Assembly: GCA_902778855.1 (NCBI GenBank)
Contig: CACYZM010000002.1
Coordinates: 49,938 to 113,937 of the forward strand
Source: an uncultured Bacteroidia bacterium
Lineage (GTDB): Bacteria; Bacteroidota; Bacteroidia; Bacteroidales; UBA932
DNA: 64,000 nucleotides
Reading direction: 5' to 3'
Each line of letters starts with the position of its first letter. Position 1 is the first letter of the stretch. The position numbers were made by a program, and so were the translations under genes. Below, piece by piece: positions 34,880 to 43,801 of this stretch. A model generated the notes under the pieces. That model was given only the letters and a program-made list of their open reading frames with translations. It was not told the DNA's origin and did no database searches.

Positions 34880-36181
34880 ATGCATTACATTTTTGTCATC
34901 AACGGGCGGGAAGACAAGACCTTCATCACCGCGGAAGTGGAACGGCAGATCGCCGAGGTCCCCGGTCTGGACTATGAGATCTACCATACCACGGGCGTCG
35001 GTGACGGGACGCGGTTCGTGCGGATCTACTGCGACCTGCATCCCCGCGTCGAGTGCTGTTTCATCGCCTGTGGCGGCAGCGGAACCCTCAATGAAGTCGC
35101 ATCCGGCCTGGTGGGTTTCTCCCGGAAATACCTGGGCGTCCTCTCGTACGGTCTGACCAACGATTTCATCAAGTGCTATCCCGACCGGGACTTTAAGTCG
35201 CTACGGAAGTTGCTCGTCGGCGAACAGCGGCCGGTCGACATCATCCGGGTCAACGACAGTTATGCCATCAATGTCATCAACATCGGCTTCGAGGCGGTGG
35301 TGGCTTCCCGGGTGTACGAGCTGGAGTCTGCCGGCAAGACGGCGCATTCGGTCAACCGGGGAATCCTGTATGCCATTTTCCGCGGCTGGCGCAACAAGGT
35401 CCGGGTGTATGCCGACGATGAGCGGATGAATTTCCGCCGGCTGTTCCTTTGTACGCTCTCGAACGGGCGCTGGGAAGCCGGCCGCTACTGCTGCGCGCCG
35501 GATGCGGATCCGGAGGACGGCCTGATCGAGTTCAGCCTGATCCGCCGGATCGGCCTGATCACGTTCCTGCGCCTGCTTCCGCTCTATCGCCGGGGCGAGC
35601 AGTTTACGCACAATCCGGGCAAACGCAAATTCATCCGCCGCCGCGTCCGCAAAGTGCTGCTCCAATCCCGCAACCTGGTTGACATCTGCCTGGACGGGGA
35701 GATCCTCTCCGGCCATACGTTCGACATCGAGGTCCTGCCTCAATCCATCCAATTGATCCTTCCTTCCCTTGTGTCTATGAAAAAAAGATTTGAACCCATC
35801 ATCGACAAATGCGGCGAAATCATCGATTACCTGATGTCTTCGCCCGATATCCCGCAGGACGAGGCCCTGCAGTTCAAGATCCGCCTTTCTATCGAGGAGG
35901 CGGTGGAAAACGTGGTCCGCTATGCCTATGACGGCGGCCTGGGTTGGATCGAAGTCGGCACGGAACTCGATGCCGAGGGCGTGATGCTGACCATCCTGCT
36001 CAAAGATGCGGGTGTCCCGTTCAATCCGCTCGACAAGCCCGATCCCGACATCACCCTGCCGGCTGCCGACCGGGAGATCGGCGGCCTGGGCATCTTCCTC
36101 TGCAAGAAACTGATGGACCACATCGAGTACAGGTACGAGGACGGCTGCAACATCCTGACCATGTCCAAACGCGTCGCCTGA
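34880..36181 (+). CDS. Diacylglycerol/sphingosine kinase-like domain fused to RsbW-like ATPase
   Basis: The protein is 433 aa from the ATG at 34880 (MHYIFVINGREDKTFITAEV). Residues ~1-300 resemble lipid kinases of the DAGK/YegS/LCB5 family: ACGGSGTLNEVASGL and SYGLTNDFIKCYPD. The usual GGDGT aspartate is Ser here. Residues ~305-433 form a GHKL/HATPase domain of the anti-sigma-factor type: N-box SIEEAVENVVRYAYDGG, LKDAGVPFNP and GGLGIFLCKKLMD. A possible internal ATG at 35777 (MKKRFEPIIDK) marks the join, so a separate ATPase product could also be made. It lies directly upstream of the SpoIIE-type phosphatase and STAS genes, its expected partners. Confidence 0.85.
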   Translation: MHYIFVINGREDKTFITAEVERQIAEVPGLDYEIYHTTGVGDGTRFVRIYCDLHPRVECCFIACGGSGTLNEVASGLVGFSRKYLGVLSYGLTNDFIKCYPDRDFKSLRKLLVGEQRPVDIIRVNDSYAINVINIGFEAVVASRVYELESAGKTAHSVNRGILYAIFRGWRNKVRVYADDERMNFRRLFLCTLSNGRWEAGRYCCAPDADPEDGLIEFSLIRRIGLITFLRLLPLYRRGEQFTHNPGKRKFIRRRVRKVLLQSRNLVDICLDGEILSGHTFDIEVLPQSIQLILPSLVSMKKRFEPIIDKCGEIIDYLMSSPDIPQDEALQFKIRLSIEEAVENVVRYAYDGGLGWIEVGTELDAEGVMLTILLKDAGVPFNPLDKPDPDITLPAADREIGGLGIFLCKKLMDHIEYRYEDGCNILTMSKRVA

Positions 36182-36186
36182 CCGCC

Positions 36187-38097
36187 ATGCCGCTCAAAAG
36201 GAAATCGATCGCCCGCCGGCTCGGCCGCTATGTCCTGCTGCTTTCAGCGGGCATCCTGGTGTCCGTCTCCGTGCTGCTCGGCTTCGTCTCCCACCGGCTC
36301 ATCGAGCGGGTGTCGATGGAAGTGGCCGGGAAGGAGGTCGACCTGGTCATCAGCGACATCGAGAAGATGATCTCCGAAGTGGAGCGGGCCGTCGACAACG
36401 TGGACTGGTTCGTCCAGCGCAACAGCCACCGGCAGCGCTTCATGTATGAGGCTACCCGCGAGCTGGTTCTTTCCAATCCGAGCATCATCGGCAGTGCAGT
36501 TGCCTTTGAGCCCTACTATTTCAAGGGTACCCACTGGTTCGCGCCCTATACGTACATCGACAAGGAAACGGAAGAGATACGGACGATCCAGATGGGCAAT
36601 TCCGATTACGACTATCCGGCCCTCGACTGGTACCGGGTCCCCCGGCTTTACGACAAGCCGGTCTGGAGCGAACCCTATTTCGACGAAGGAGGCGGAGACC
36701 GGCAGATGGCGACCTATTCGTTGCCACTCAAGGATACGACCGGTACCTTCTTCGGCATCCTGACGTCGGACATCTCCCTGTCGTGGCTCTCTACCCGCCT
36801 GCAGTCCATCGCCCCGTATTGGGATTCGCATATGATGCTGATCAGTGCCCGGGGAACATTCATCGTCCATCCCGACCGATCCCTGGTGCTGAACGCGACG
36901 ATCTTCGACCAGGCCGCCAAATCGGGTGATGAACGGGCGCTGGAACTCGCCCGGAACATGGTCAACGGGAAGCGGGGCTCGAGCCGTTTCCGCGGGACGA
37001 ACAATGAGGACTATTACGGCATTTACGGCCCGTTGAGCAACGGGTGGTCGGTTCTGCTGGTCACTTCGTACGCGTCGGTATTCCTCAACCTCTACGCCTA
37101 CAATCTGGTGCTGGGCATCCTGATGCTGCTCGGCCTGCTCGCCTTGTATTTCGGCTGCCGCAACGTGGTCCGTCGCCAGACCATGCCCATCGTGGAATTC
37201 AGCCAGGCCGCGATGACCATGGCCAAGGGCAATTTCAAGGCGCGGCTGCCCGAGGTGCGGACGCAGGACGAACTGCAGACCCTGAACAAGTCGATGGCCT
37301 ACATGCAGCAGTCCATCAACGAATATATCACCGAACTCAAGTCGACGACGGCCTCCAACGAACGCTATGAGAGTGAGCTGAACATCGCCCGGAACATCCA
37401 GATGAGCATGCTGCCCCAGAATTTCCCCGTACGGGAGGACTGCGACCTGTACGCCATGGTCCAGCCCGCCAAAGAAGTGGGCGGCGACCTCTACGACTTC
37501 ATCGAAGTGGGTGACAAACTCTTCTTCCTGGTGGGCGACGTGTCGGGCAAGGGGGTTCCGGCCGCGCTCTTCATGGCCATTACCCGGGCGGCCTTCCGTT
37601 TCATCGGCGCGCTGGGTATTTCGATGTCGGAGGTCGTGGAACGCGTCAACAACTCCCTGTGCGACGGCAATACGAGCGAAATGTTCGTCACCCTTTTCGC
37701 CGGATGCCTCAATCTCACCACCGGTGAACTGGACTACTGCAACGCGGGACACAATCCGATCCTCGTCATCCAGCCCGACGGTTCGGCATCTTTCTTGCGT
37801 GCGAAGCCCAACCTGGCCGCCGGCCTCGTGGAAAGATTCCCTTACGAAGAGGAGCATCTGCGGCTGGCACCCGGTTCCCGGCTGCTCCTTTACACCGACG
37901 GTGTGACGGAAGCCGAGCGCCCCGACAAGAAGCAGTTCGGGGAGCAGACGCTGCTCTCCTGGGCGAAGAAACTGAACCCCGGCGTCTCGTCGAACGCCGC
38001 CGCCCTGGAACTCTATTCCCGCGTACGGCACTTTGCGGCCGGAGCGGAACAGAACGACGACATCACCATCATGTCGGTCCTTTATAAAGCGAAATAA
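36187..38097 (+). CDS. Membrane sensor phosphatase: Cache-HAMP-SpoIIE (PP2C)
   Basis: The protein is 636 aa from the ATG at 36187 (MPLKRKSIARRLGRYVLLLS). An N-terminal helix, an extracytoplasmic Cache-type sensor (WFAPYTYIDKETEEIRT, PVWSEPYFDEGG and the MMLISARGTFIVHPD strand) and a second membrane helix (~residues 300-325) are followed by HAMP (VEFSQAAMTMAKGNF). The SpoIIE/RsbU PP2C domain carries the metal-binding aspartates in VGGDLYDF, GDVSGKGVPAALFM and QNDDITIMSV. It should dephosphorylate the downstream STAS protein in response to an external ligand. Confidence 0.93.
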   Translation: MPLKRKSIARRLGRYVLLLSAGILVSVSVLLGFVSHRLIERVSMEVAGKEVDLVISDIEKMISEVERAVDNVDWFVQRNSHRQRFMYEATRELVLSNPSIIGSAVAFEPYYFKGTHWFAPYTYIDKETEEIRTIQMGNSDYDYPALDWYRVPRLYDKPVWSEPYFDEGGGDRQMATYSLPLKDTTGTFFGILTSDISLSWLSTRLQSIAPYWDSHMMLISARGTFIVHPDRSLVLNATIFDQAAKSGDERALELARNMVNGKRGSSRFRGTNNEDYYGIYGPLSNGWSVLLVTSYASVFLNLYAYNLVLGILMLLGLLALYFGCRNVVRRQTMPIVEFSQAAMTMAKGNFKARLPEVRTQDELQTLNKSMAYMQQSINEYITELKSTTASNERYESELNIARNIQMSMLPQNFPVREDCDLYAMVQPAKEVGGDLYDFIEVGDKLFFLVGDVSGKGVPAALFMAITRAAFRFIGALGISMSEVVERVNNSLCDGNTSEMFVTLFAGCLNLTTGELDYCNAGHNPILVIQPDGSASFLRAKPNLAAGLVERFPYEEEHLRLAPGSRLLLYTDGVTEAERPDKKQFGEQTLLSWAKKLNPGVSSNAAALELYSRVRHFAAGAEQNDDITIMSVLYKAK

Positions 38098-38118
38098 TAT
38101 AGAATACTGCATAGAACA

Positions 38119-38421
38119 ATGAAAGTAAACATCCAAGAAGAAAACGGAAAGGCCCTGGTCAAACTCGAAGGACGCCTCGATACCACCAATGCCGACCAGT
38201 TCATGAAAGACATCAAGCCGCTCATGGACGGAACCCAGCAGGAAATCGACGTGGATTGCACCGACATGGAGTACACCAGCAGCCAGGGACTGCGCATGTT
38301 CCTGATGCTCCAGAAAAACGTGTCCGCGCGCGGCGCCAAGCTCGTGCTGCGGAACATGAAACCGCACGTGAAAGAGGTTTTCGACATTACCGGCTTTTCG
38401 CACATCATCAACATTTTGTAG
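38119..38421 (+). CDS. STAS-domain anti-sigma-factor antagonist (RsbV/SpoIIAA-like)
   Basis: The 100-aa single STAS domain begins MKVNIQEENGKALVKLEGRL and carries the phospho-acceptor region MEYTSSQGLRMFLML; Ser54 or Ser55 is the likely switch residue. In partner switching the unphosphorylated form binds the RsbW-like kinase and frees its target. Here the kinase candidate is the HATPase half of the lipid-kinase fusion two genes upstream, and the phosphatase is the immediate neighbour (21 nt gap). No sigma factor gene lies nearby. Confidence 0.93.
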   Translation: MKVNIQEENGKALVKLEGRLDTTNADQFMKDIKPLMDGTQQEIDVDCTDMEYTSSQGLRMFLMLQKNVSARGAKLVLRNMKPHVKEVFDITGFSHIINIL

Positions 38422-38475
38422 CGGCCAGCCGGCGCGCTGTTGATAATTGGTTGAAAAAGTACCCCCGGGCGGGCA

Positions 38476-38505
38476 TTGATTTTTTGCGCGCATAGCGTAT
38501 ATTTG
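38476..38505 (+). promoter_or_regulatory. -33/-7 promoter for the uracil permease gene
   Basis: TTG at 38476-38478 and TATATTTG at 38498-38505 are exactly 19 bp apart. The ATG at 38522 lies 16 nt downstream. This separates the permease group from the signalling operon. Confidence 0.75.
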
Positions 38506-38521
38506 CAGAAAATCTATACCT

Positions 38522-39892
38522 ATGTCCACAACTACTTCGCAAGCCATTTACGACGCCCGCGCGCTGGGTAAGCCCAAGATGACGCTCCTCGGATTGCAGC
38601 ATCTTTTTGCAATGTTCGGAGCCACTGTCCTGGTACCGGTCATAACGGGGTTGTCGGTGTCGGCAACCCTTCTTTTTGCCGGTCTGGGAACCCTTCTGTT
38701 CCACTTCCTCACCCAATGGAAAGTGCCCGCCTTCCTGGGCTCGTCCTTCGCGTTCCTGGGCGGTTATGCCGCCGTCACCCAGATGGGTGCGGAGCAAGGG
38801 CTTTCGCTGGCCGAATCGCTTCCGTATGCCTGCATCGGCGTGGTCTGCGCCGGCCTGATGTATTTCATCCTGGCAGGACTTTTCGCCGCCTTCGGACCGA
38901 AGAAGGTGATGCGTTTCTTCCCGCCGGTGGTCACCGGTCCGATCATCATCGCCATCGGTCTCTGCCTCTCGGGTTCCGCCATTTCCAACTGCAGCTCCAA
39001 CTGGTGGATCGCCCTGCTGGCCATCGCCATCATCATCGTCTGCAACATCTGGGGCAAGGGCATGATCAAGATCGTCCCGATCCTGCTCGGCGTCCTCGGA
39101 TCCTACATCGTGGCGGCCTGCTTCGGTTTGTGTGACTTCGGCGGCGTCAAGGAAGCCGCCTGGCTCGGCGTTCCGTTCAAGATGCAGAACACGGCTTTCG
39201 CGGTGTTCCAGTCGCCGAACTGGGGCCTGATCGTCGCGGCCATCATCGCCATCCTGCCGATTTCGCTGGCCACCATGGTCGAGCACATCGGCGATATGTG
39301 CGCCATCTCCTCGACCACGGGCGTGAACTACCTCGGCGATCCGGGTCTTCACCGCACCCTGATGGGCGACGGCCTGGCCACCATCCTGGCCTCGCTTTTC
39401 GGCGCTCCGGCCAATACCACCTACGGCGAGAACACGGGCGTGCTCAACCTCACCCGCGTCTTCGACCCCCGCGTCATCCGCATCGCCGCCTGCTTCGCCA
39501 TCATCCTGAGCTTCTGCCCGAAGTTCGCTGCGCTGATCAGCGCGATGCCCGCCTCCACGATCGGCGGCGTGAGCCTCGTGCTCTACGGTATGATTTCCGC
39601 GGTCGGTGTGCGTAACCTGGTGGAAAACCGCGTCGACCTCACGGAAAGCCGCAACGTCATCATCACGGCCCTCATCCTCGTGCTGGCCATCGGTATCAAG
39701 TACGGCGCGAACGACGCCATCTCCATCGGCTTCACCTCGCTCAGCGGCCTGGCCGTCGCGGCCCTCGTGGGCATCATCCTCAATGCCATCCTCCCGGGAA
39801 ACACCTATGAGTTCCATACCAGCAACCGTGGCGATATGGCCGTCAATTTCGGAGGCACGCACGATGCCGAGAAAGTGAAAGAAGACAAGTAA
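38522..39892 (+). CDS. Uracil permease, NCS2/UraA-like
   Basis: The 456-aa transporter has ~14 helices. It begins with the NCS2 pattern LGLQHLFAMFGATVLVPVIT and carries ATMVEHIGDMCAISS, with the substrate-binding glutamate region, and APANTTYGENTGVLNLTRVF, with the second conserved Glu. These features fit UraA-type uracil:proton symporters better than xanthine permeases. It is first in a three-gene nucleobase uptake group, close to the pyrimidine and purine synthesis genes. Confidence 0.92.
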   Translation: MSTTTSQAIYDARALGKPKMTLLGLQHLFAMFGATVLVPVITGLSVSATLLFAGLGTLLFHFLTQWKVPAFLGSSFAFLGGYAAVTQMGAEQGLSLAESLPYACIGVVCAGLMYFILAGLFAAFGPKKVMRFFPPVVTGPIIIAIGLCLSGSAISNCSSNWWIALLAIAIIIVCNIWGKGMIKIVPILLGVLGSYIVAACFGLCDFGGVKEAAWLGVPFKMQNTAFAVFQSPNWGLIVAAIIAILPISLATMVEHIGDMCAISSTTGVNYLGDPGLHRTLMGDGLATILASLFGAPANTTYGENTGVLNLTRVFDPRVIRIAACFAIILSFCPKFAALISAMPASTIGGVSLVLYGMISAVGVRNLVENRVDLTESRNVIITALILVLAIGIKYGANDAISIGFTSLSGLAVAALVGIILNAILPGNTYEFHTSNRGDMAVNFGGTHDAEKVKEDK

Positions 39893-39921
39893 CCGCAATA
39901 AACTAAAACCCTACATAAACA

Positions 39922-40632
39922 ATGAAAAAACTCATTCTCACCGCAGCCGTCCTGCTCGTCGCCGTTTCGGCTTTCGCGCAGACGAACTTCCAGACGTTCT
40001 ACGACTTCGGCCGTAAACACTTTACCACGACCCTCGAGGGTTTCTACAATGACAACTGGGGCAACACCTTCTTCTTCGTCGACTACGACTATGACAACCG
40101 CAACGCCAAGGGAACGGTGCTCTCCCCGAGCAACACCTACTTCGAAATCGCCCGCTGCCTGAACTTCTGGCAGAACAGCGCCCTGGCTCCGTTCAGCCTT
40201 CACGTGGAGTATAACGGCGGTTTCGGCTCCTTCGGCAACATGGCCGGCGCCTTCCCTGTCAACAACGCTTTCCTGGCCGGCGTCGACTGGTTCCTGCACA
40301 GCAAGGACTTCAAGAACACCCTCAACCTGAAGGTGCTCTACAAATATATCATGGCGAACAACCCGCACACCCCGATGCAGTTCACCGGTGTCTGGGGCTG
40401 CCAGGATCTCTTCGGCATCCCGGGCGTCCGCTTCTCGGGCTTCGTGGATGTATGGTGCGAGCGTCTGTCCGACGGCTGGAGCCACACGGTCGTGCTCTCC
40501 GAGCCTCAGCTCTGGTACAACTTCGGCACCGAGCACTTCAACCTCGGCGGCGAGGTGGAACTGAGCTACAACTTCGCCGGCATGGTCGGCTTCCACTGCC
40601 TGCCTTGCCTCGGTATGAAATGGGTTTTCTAG
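39922..40632 (+). CDS. DUF5020 family outer-membrane protein, Tsx-like
   Basis: The 236-aa protein has a cleavable signal peptide (LILTAAVLLVAVSAFA, then Q). The remainder is rich in amphipathic beta strands and ends CLGMKWVF, with the C-terminal Phe of outer-membrane barrels. The pattern NFQTFYDFGRKHFTTTLEG matches DUF5020, which is similar in character to Tsx nucleoside channels. Its place between uracil and purine permeases suggests outer-membrane passage of nucleobases or nucleosides (inference). Confidence 0.8.
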   Translation: MKKLILTAAVLLVAVSAFAQTNFQTFYDFGRKHFTTTLEGFYNDNWGNTFFFVDYDYDNRNAKGTVLSPSNTYFEIARCLNFWQNSALAPFSLHVEYNGGFGSFGNMAGAFPVNNAFLAGVDWFLHSKDFKNTLNLKVLYKYIMANNPHTPMQFTGVWGCQDLFGIPGVRFSGFVDVWCERLSDGWSHTVVLSEPQLWYNFGTEHFNLGGEVELSYNFAGMVGFHCLPCLGMKWVF

Positions 40633-40664
40633 GCATTTAGGAACACATTAATCTTCCCTATACC

Positions 40665-41987
40665 ATGAGTAATTTCCTGACGAAAGCTTTCGGCTTCGAC
40701 CCGCAGAAGAACACCGTTCGCACCGAGCTCGTGGCAGGTCTGACGACGTTCCTGACGATGGCCTATATCCTGGCCGTCAACCCGAACATTTTCAGCGCGC
40801 TTCCCGGCATGCCGGCAGGCAGCGTCTTCACGGCGACGGCCCTGGCCGCCATCATCGCCACGCTGGTGATGGCCTTCTGGGCCAAGAAACCGTTTGCCCT
40901 GGCTCCGGGTATGGGCCTGAACGCCTTCTTCGTGTTCACGGTCTGCCTGACGATGGGCCACACCTGGCAGTTCGCCCTGACGGCGGTGCTGATCGAAGGT
41001 CTGATCTTCGTCGTCCTGACGCTGACGAAAGTCCGTACCTGGATCCTGAACGCGATTCCGCTCAGCCTGAAGCACGCCATCGGCGCCGGTATCGGCCTGT
41101 TCATCGCCTTCATCGGCCTGCAGAACGCCGGCCTGATCGTCAACAACGACGCCACGCTCGTGTCGCTCGGCGATGTGTGCCACGGCACCGGTCTGCTGGC
41201 CGTCATCGGTCTGGTCATCTCCTGCACGCTGGTGATGCTGCACGTTCGCGGCGGTATTCTGATCGGTATCCTGGTCACGGCCATCATCGGCCTGTTCATC
41301 AAAGATCCGGCCACGGGTGAGGCCATCACGCACTTCACGGGTGTCGTGTCGCTGCCCGACAGCGTCGCTCCGATCGCTTTCCAGTTCCAGTGGGGTGAAA
41401 TCTTCACCTGGGACATGCTGGCCGTCGTGTTCACCTTCCTGTTCATCGATATGTTCGATACGATGGGCACGGTGATCGGCGTTTCGCAGAAAGCCGGCTT
41501 CGTCGATGAGAAGGGCAACATCCAGGACGCCGAGAAGGTGTTCCTCGCCGACTCCATCGGTACGGTCGCCGGTGCCTGCCTCGGTACCTCCACCACGACG
41601 ACCTATGTGGAAAGCTCCGCCGGTGTCGGTGCGGGTGGCCGTACGGGCCTCACGGCTTTCGCCGTGGCCGTGCTCTTCGCCGTCGCGCTCTTCTTCTCGC
41701 CGGTGTTCCTGGGCATCCCCGGTGCGGCCACCGCGCCGGCCCTGATCATCGTCGGTATGATGATGATGAACCCGGTCCGCGAAATCGACTGGTCGAACTA
41801 CCGCGAAGCCATCCCCGCTTTCCTGACGCTGATCCTTATGCCGCTGGCCTACAGCATCTCCGACGGTATCCTCATCGGCGTGATCTCCTACGTGGTCCTC
41901 TACGCCCTCACCGGCAAGGCCAAACAGATCACCCCCACGATGTGGGTCCTCGCCGTGCTTTTCATCCTGCGGTATATCTTCATCTAA
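40665..41987 (+). CDS. NCS2-family adenine/guanine/hypoxanthine permease
   Basis: The 440-aa membrane protein begins with the AzgA/GhxP-type start RTELVAGLTTFLTMAYILAVNP. Further segments are MGLNAFFVFTVCLTMG, FLFIDMFDTMGTVIGVSQKAG and GTSTTTTYVESSAGVGAGGRTG. It should import purine bases by proton symport. It follows the DUF5020 gene by 32 nt and ends at a strong terminator shared with the convergent pyrimidine operon. Confidence 0.93.
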   Translation: MSNFLTKAFGFDPQKNTVRTELVAGLTTFLTMAYILAVNPNIFSALPGMPAGSVFTATALAAIIATLVMAFWAKKPFALAPGMGLNAFFVFTVCLTMGHTWQFALTAVLIEGLIFVVLTLTKVRTWILNAIPLSLKHAIGAGIGLFIAFIGLQNAGLIVNNDATLVSLGDVCHGTGLLAVIGLVISCTLVMLHVRGGILIGILVTAIIGLFIKDPATGEAITHFTGVVSLPDSVAPIAFQFQWGEIFTWDMLAVVFTFLFIDMFDTMGTVIGVSQKAGFVDEKGNIQDAEKVFLADSIGTVAGACLGTSTTTTYVESSAGVGAGGRTGLTAFAVAVLFAVALFFSPVFLGIPGAATAPALIIVGMMMMNPVREIDWSNYREAIPAFLTLILMPLAYSISDGILIGVISYVVLYALTGKAKQITPTMWVLAVLFILRYIFI

Positions 41988-42003
41988 GCAGGATTCGGAC
42001 ATT

Positions 42004-42038
42004 AAAAAAGGACGACCGTTTCGGCCGTCCTTTTTTTT
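42004..42038. terminator. Bidirectional intrinsic terminator between purine permease and pyrB
   Basis: A6-GGACG-A-CCG (42004-42018) pairs with CGG-C-CGTCC-T8 (42022-42038), with one A/C mismatch and a TTT loop. The A-run on one side and T-run on the other give a U-tract on both strands, which suits the convergent genes ending at 41987 and 42054. Confidence 0.85.
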
Positions 42039-42053
42039 GTCGTCGTCCATCCT

Positions 42054-43130
42054 TTAGATCTTCGACTCGCAGTAGGCGCAGCGGATGACGCCTTCTTCGG
42101 TGCGTTTGAAGTAGGGAGTGACGTGCTCGTGGTTGCACATGCACTTGGGGTTGGTGCAGCGCAGGTTCGAGTCGGTGAAGATGTCCTTCTTCTCGGGCAT
42201 CGGGTGTTTCGGGTCGTCTTTCCAGTCGATGAGCGACTTGATGAGGGCCATACGGACATATTTGCCGCAGGCGACCTGGCGGAAGTATGCGGCGCGCGGG
42301 TCGTCGTCGACTTCGGTGAGGATCTCGTTGACGCGCGGCAGCGGGTGCAGGACGGCCATGTTCTTCTTGGCGAGTTTCATCTTCTCGGCGTTGAGGATGA
42401 AGTTGTCCTTGAGGCGGTCGAACTCGTCCTGGTCGAGGAAGCGCTCTTTCTGGACGCGGGTCATATAGAGGATGTCGAGGTTCGGCATGGCCTCTTCGAT
42501 GGAATCGACTTCTTCGTACGGGATGCCCTTGCGGTCGCAGACGTCGTGGCGGATGTACTCAGGGAGTTTGAGGGCGTCGGGGGCGATGAGGTACACCTTG
42601 ATGCCTTCGTAGGCCGAGAGGGCCTTGATCAGCGAGTGGACGGTGCGGCCGAAGCGGAGGTCGCCGCAGAAGCCGATGGTCAGGTTGTCGATGTGGCCGA
42701 GTTCGCGGTGGATGGTCAGCAGGTCGGTGAGGGTCTGCGTCGGGTGGCTGTGGCTGCCGTCGCCGGCGTTGATGATGGGCACCGGGGAGACTTCCGAGGC
42801 GGCCAGCGGAGCGCCCTCGATGGGGTGGCGCATGGCGATGATGTCGGCGAAGCAGGCCAGGACGCGGACGGTGTCCTGGACGGTTTCACCCTTGGAGACC
42901 GACGAGCGGGCGGCGTCGGAGAAACCGAGGACCTGTCCGCCGAGTTCCTTCATGGCGGCGGTAAAGCTCAGGCGCGTACGCGTGCTGGGCTCGTAGAAGA
43001 GGGTGGCGAGTTTCTTGTGGGCCATGGCCTCATAATACTCCTCGGGGTGTTCGATGATCCGGTCGGCCAGGGCGATGATTTCGCTGATTTCGGCACGGGT
43101 CAGGTCGGTGGGTTCGATCAGGTGTTTCAT
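42054..43130 (-). CDS. pyrB: Aspartate carbamoyltransferase catalytic chain with PyrI-type zinc domain
   Basis: In this 358-aa protein, residues 1-305 are a standard ATCase catalytic chain: [15 protein letters not shown] (carbamoyl phosphate), [15 protein letters not shown], and the catalytic-site HPLPRVNEI. An extra ~50 residues end in a zinc ribbon, Cys325-x4-Cys330 and Cys351-x2-Cys354 (CTNPKC and CAYC). That spacing matches the zinc-binding domain at the C-terminus of the regulatory chain PyrI. The nucleotide-binding half of PyrI is missing here. It is last in the minus-strand pyrimidine operon. Confidence 0.94.
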   Translation of the reverse strand: MKHLIEPTDLTRAEISEIIALADRIIEHPEEYYEAMAHKKLATLFYEPSTRTRLSFTAAMKELGGQVLGFSDAARSSVSKGETVQDTVRVLACFADIIAMRHPIEGAPLAASEVSPVPIINAGDGSHSHPTQTLTDLLTIHRELGHIDNLTIGFCGDLRFGRTVHSLIKALSAYEGIKVYLIAPDALKLPEYIRHDVCDRKGIPYEEVDSIEEAMPNLDILYMTRVQKERFLDQDEFDRLKDNFILNAEKMKLAKKNMAVLHPLPRVNEILTEVDDDPRAAYFRQVACGKYVRMALIKSLIDWKDDPKHPMPEKKDIFTDSNLRCTNPKCMCNHEHVTPYFKRTEEGVIRCAYCESKI

Positions 43131-43146
43131 AAATCGTTGGTATGTA

Positions 43147-43797
43147 TTAATTGTTTGCTTTCATCCAGGATTCGTCGGAAGGATTGTCGCGGAAGCGGCG
43201 GATGCGATCCTGCCACTCCGGCGCGATGTAGCGGGCTTCCACGGCGACCTCGAGCAGGGCGTTGAGGTTGCTCAGGGAATGGTTGACGGTCTTCGCGGCG
43301 GCGAGCCGGTCGAGGCCGCGCTGCATGCCGTAGGTGAAGATGCTCACGATGCCCAGGACTTCGGCCCCGGCTTCGCGCAGCGCCTCGACGGTCTCGACGG
43401 CGCTGCCGGCGGTGGAGATCAGGTCTTCCACCACGACGGTCTTGGTGCCCGGTTCCAGCCGGCCTTCGATGCGGTTGGTCCGGCCGTGGCTCTTGTTCTC
43501 GCCGCGGACGTAGCCCATCGGCAGGTCCAGGATCTGCGCGGCGAGCGCCGCGTGGGCGATGCCGGCCGTAGAGGTGCCCATCAGCATCTGGCAGTCGGGA
43601 TAATAAGTGCGGACCAGCTCGGCGATGCCGGCCTCGACGCGGTCGCGGACCGCGGGGGCGGAGAGGATGAGGCGGTTGTCGCAATAGATGGGGCTGTGGA
43701 TGCCGCTGGCCCAGGTGAAGGGCTGTTCGGGGCGGAGGAACACGGCGCCGATGGAAAGGAGGTCGCGGGCGATGGCTTTTTCGCGGGTATCGGACAT
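43147..43797 (-). CDS. pyrE: Orotate phosphoribosyltransferase
   Basis: The 216-aa protein has the PRPP-binding motif [16 protein letters not shown]. Substrate-site segments are [16 protein letters not shown] and [13 protein letters not shown]. It adds ribose 5-phosphate to orotate to give OMP. It lies 4 nt after pyrF and 16 nt before pyrB in the operon. Start chosen at [19 protein letters not shown]. Confidence 0.96.
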   Translation of the reverse strand: MSDTREKAIARDLLSIGAVFLRPEQPFTWASGIHSPIYCDNRLILSAPAVRDRVEAGIAELVRTYYPDCQMLMGTSTAGIAHAALAAQILDLPMGYVRGENKSHGRTNRIEGRLEPGTKTVVVEDLISTAGSAVETVEALREAGAEVLGIVSIFTYGMQRGLDRLAAAKTVNHSLSNLNALLEVAVEARYIAPEWQDRIRRFRDNPSDESWMKANN

Positions 43798-43801
43798 AGT
43801 A

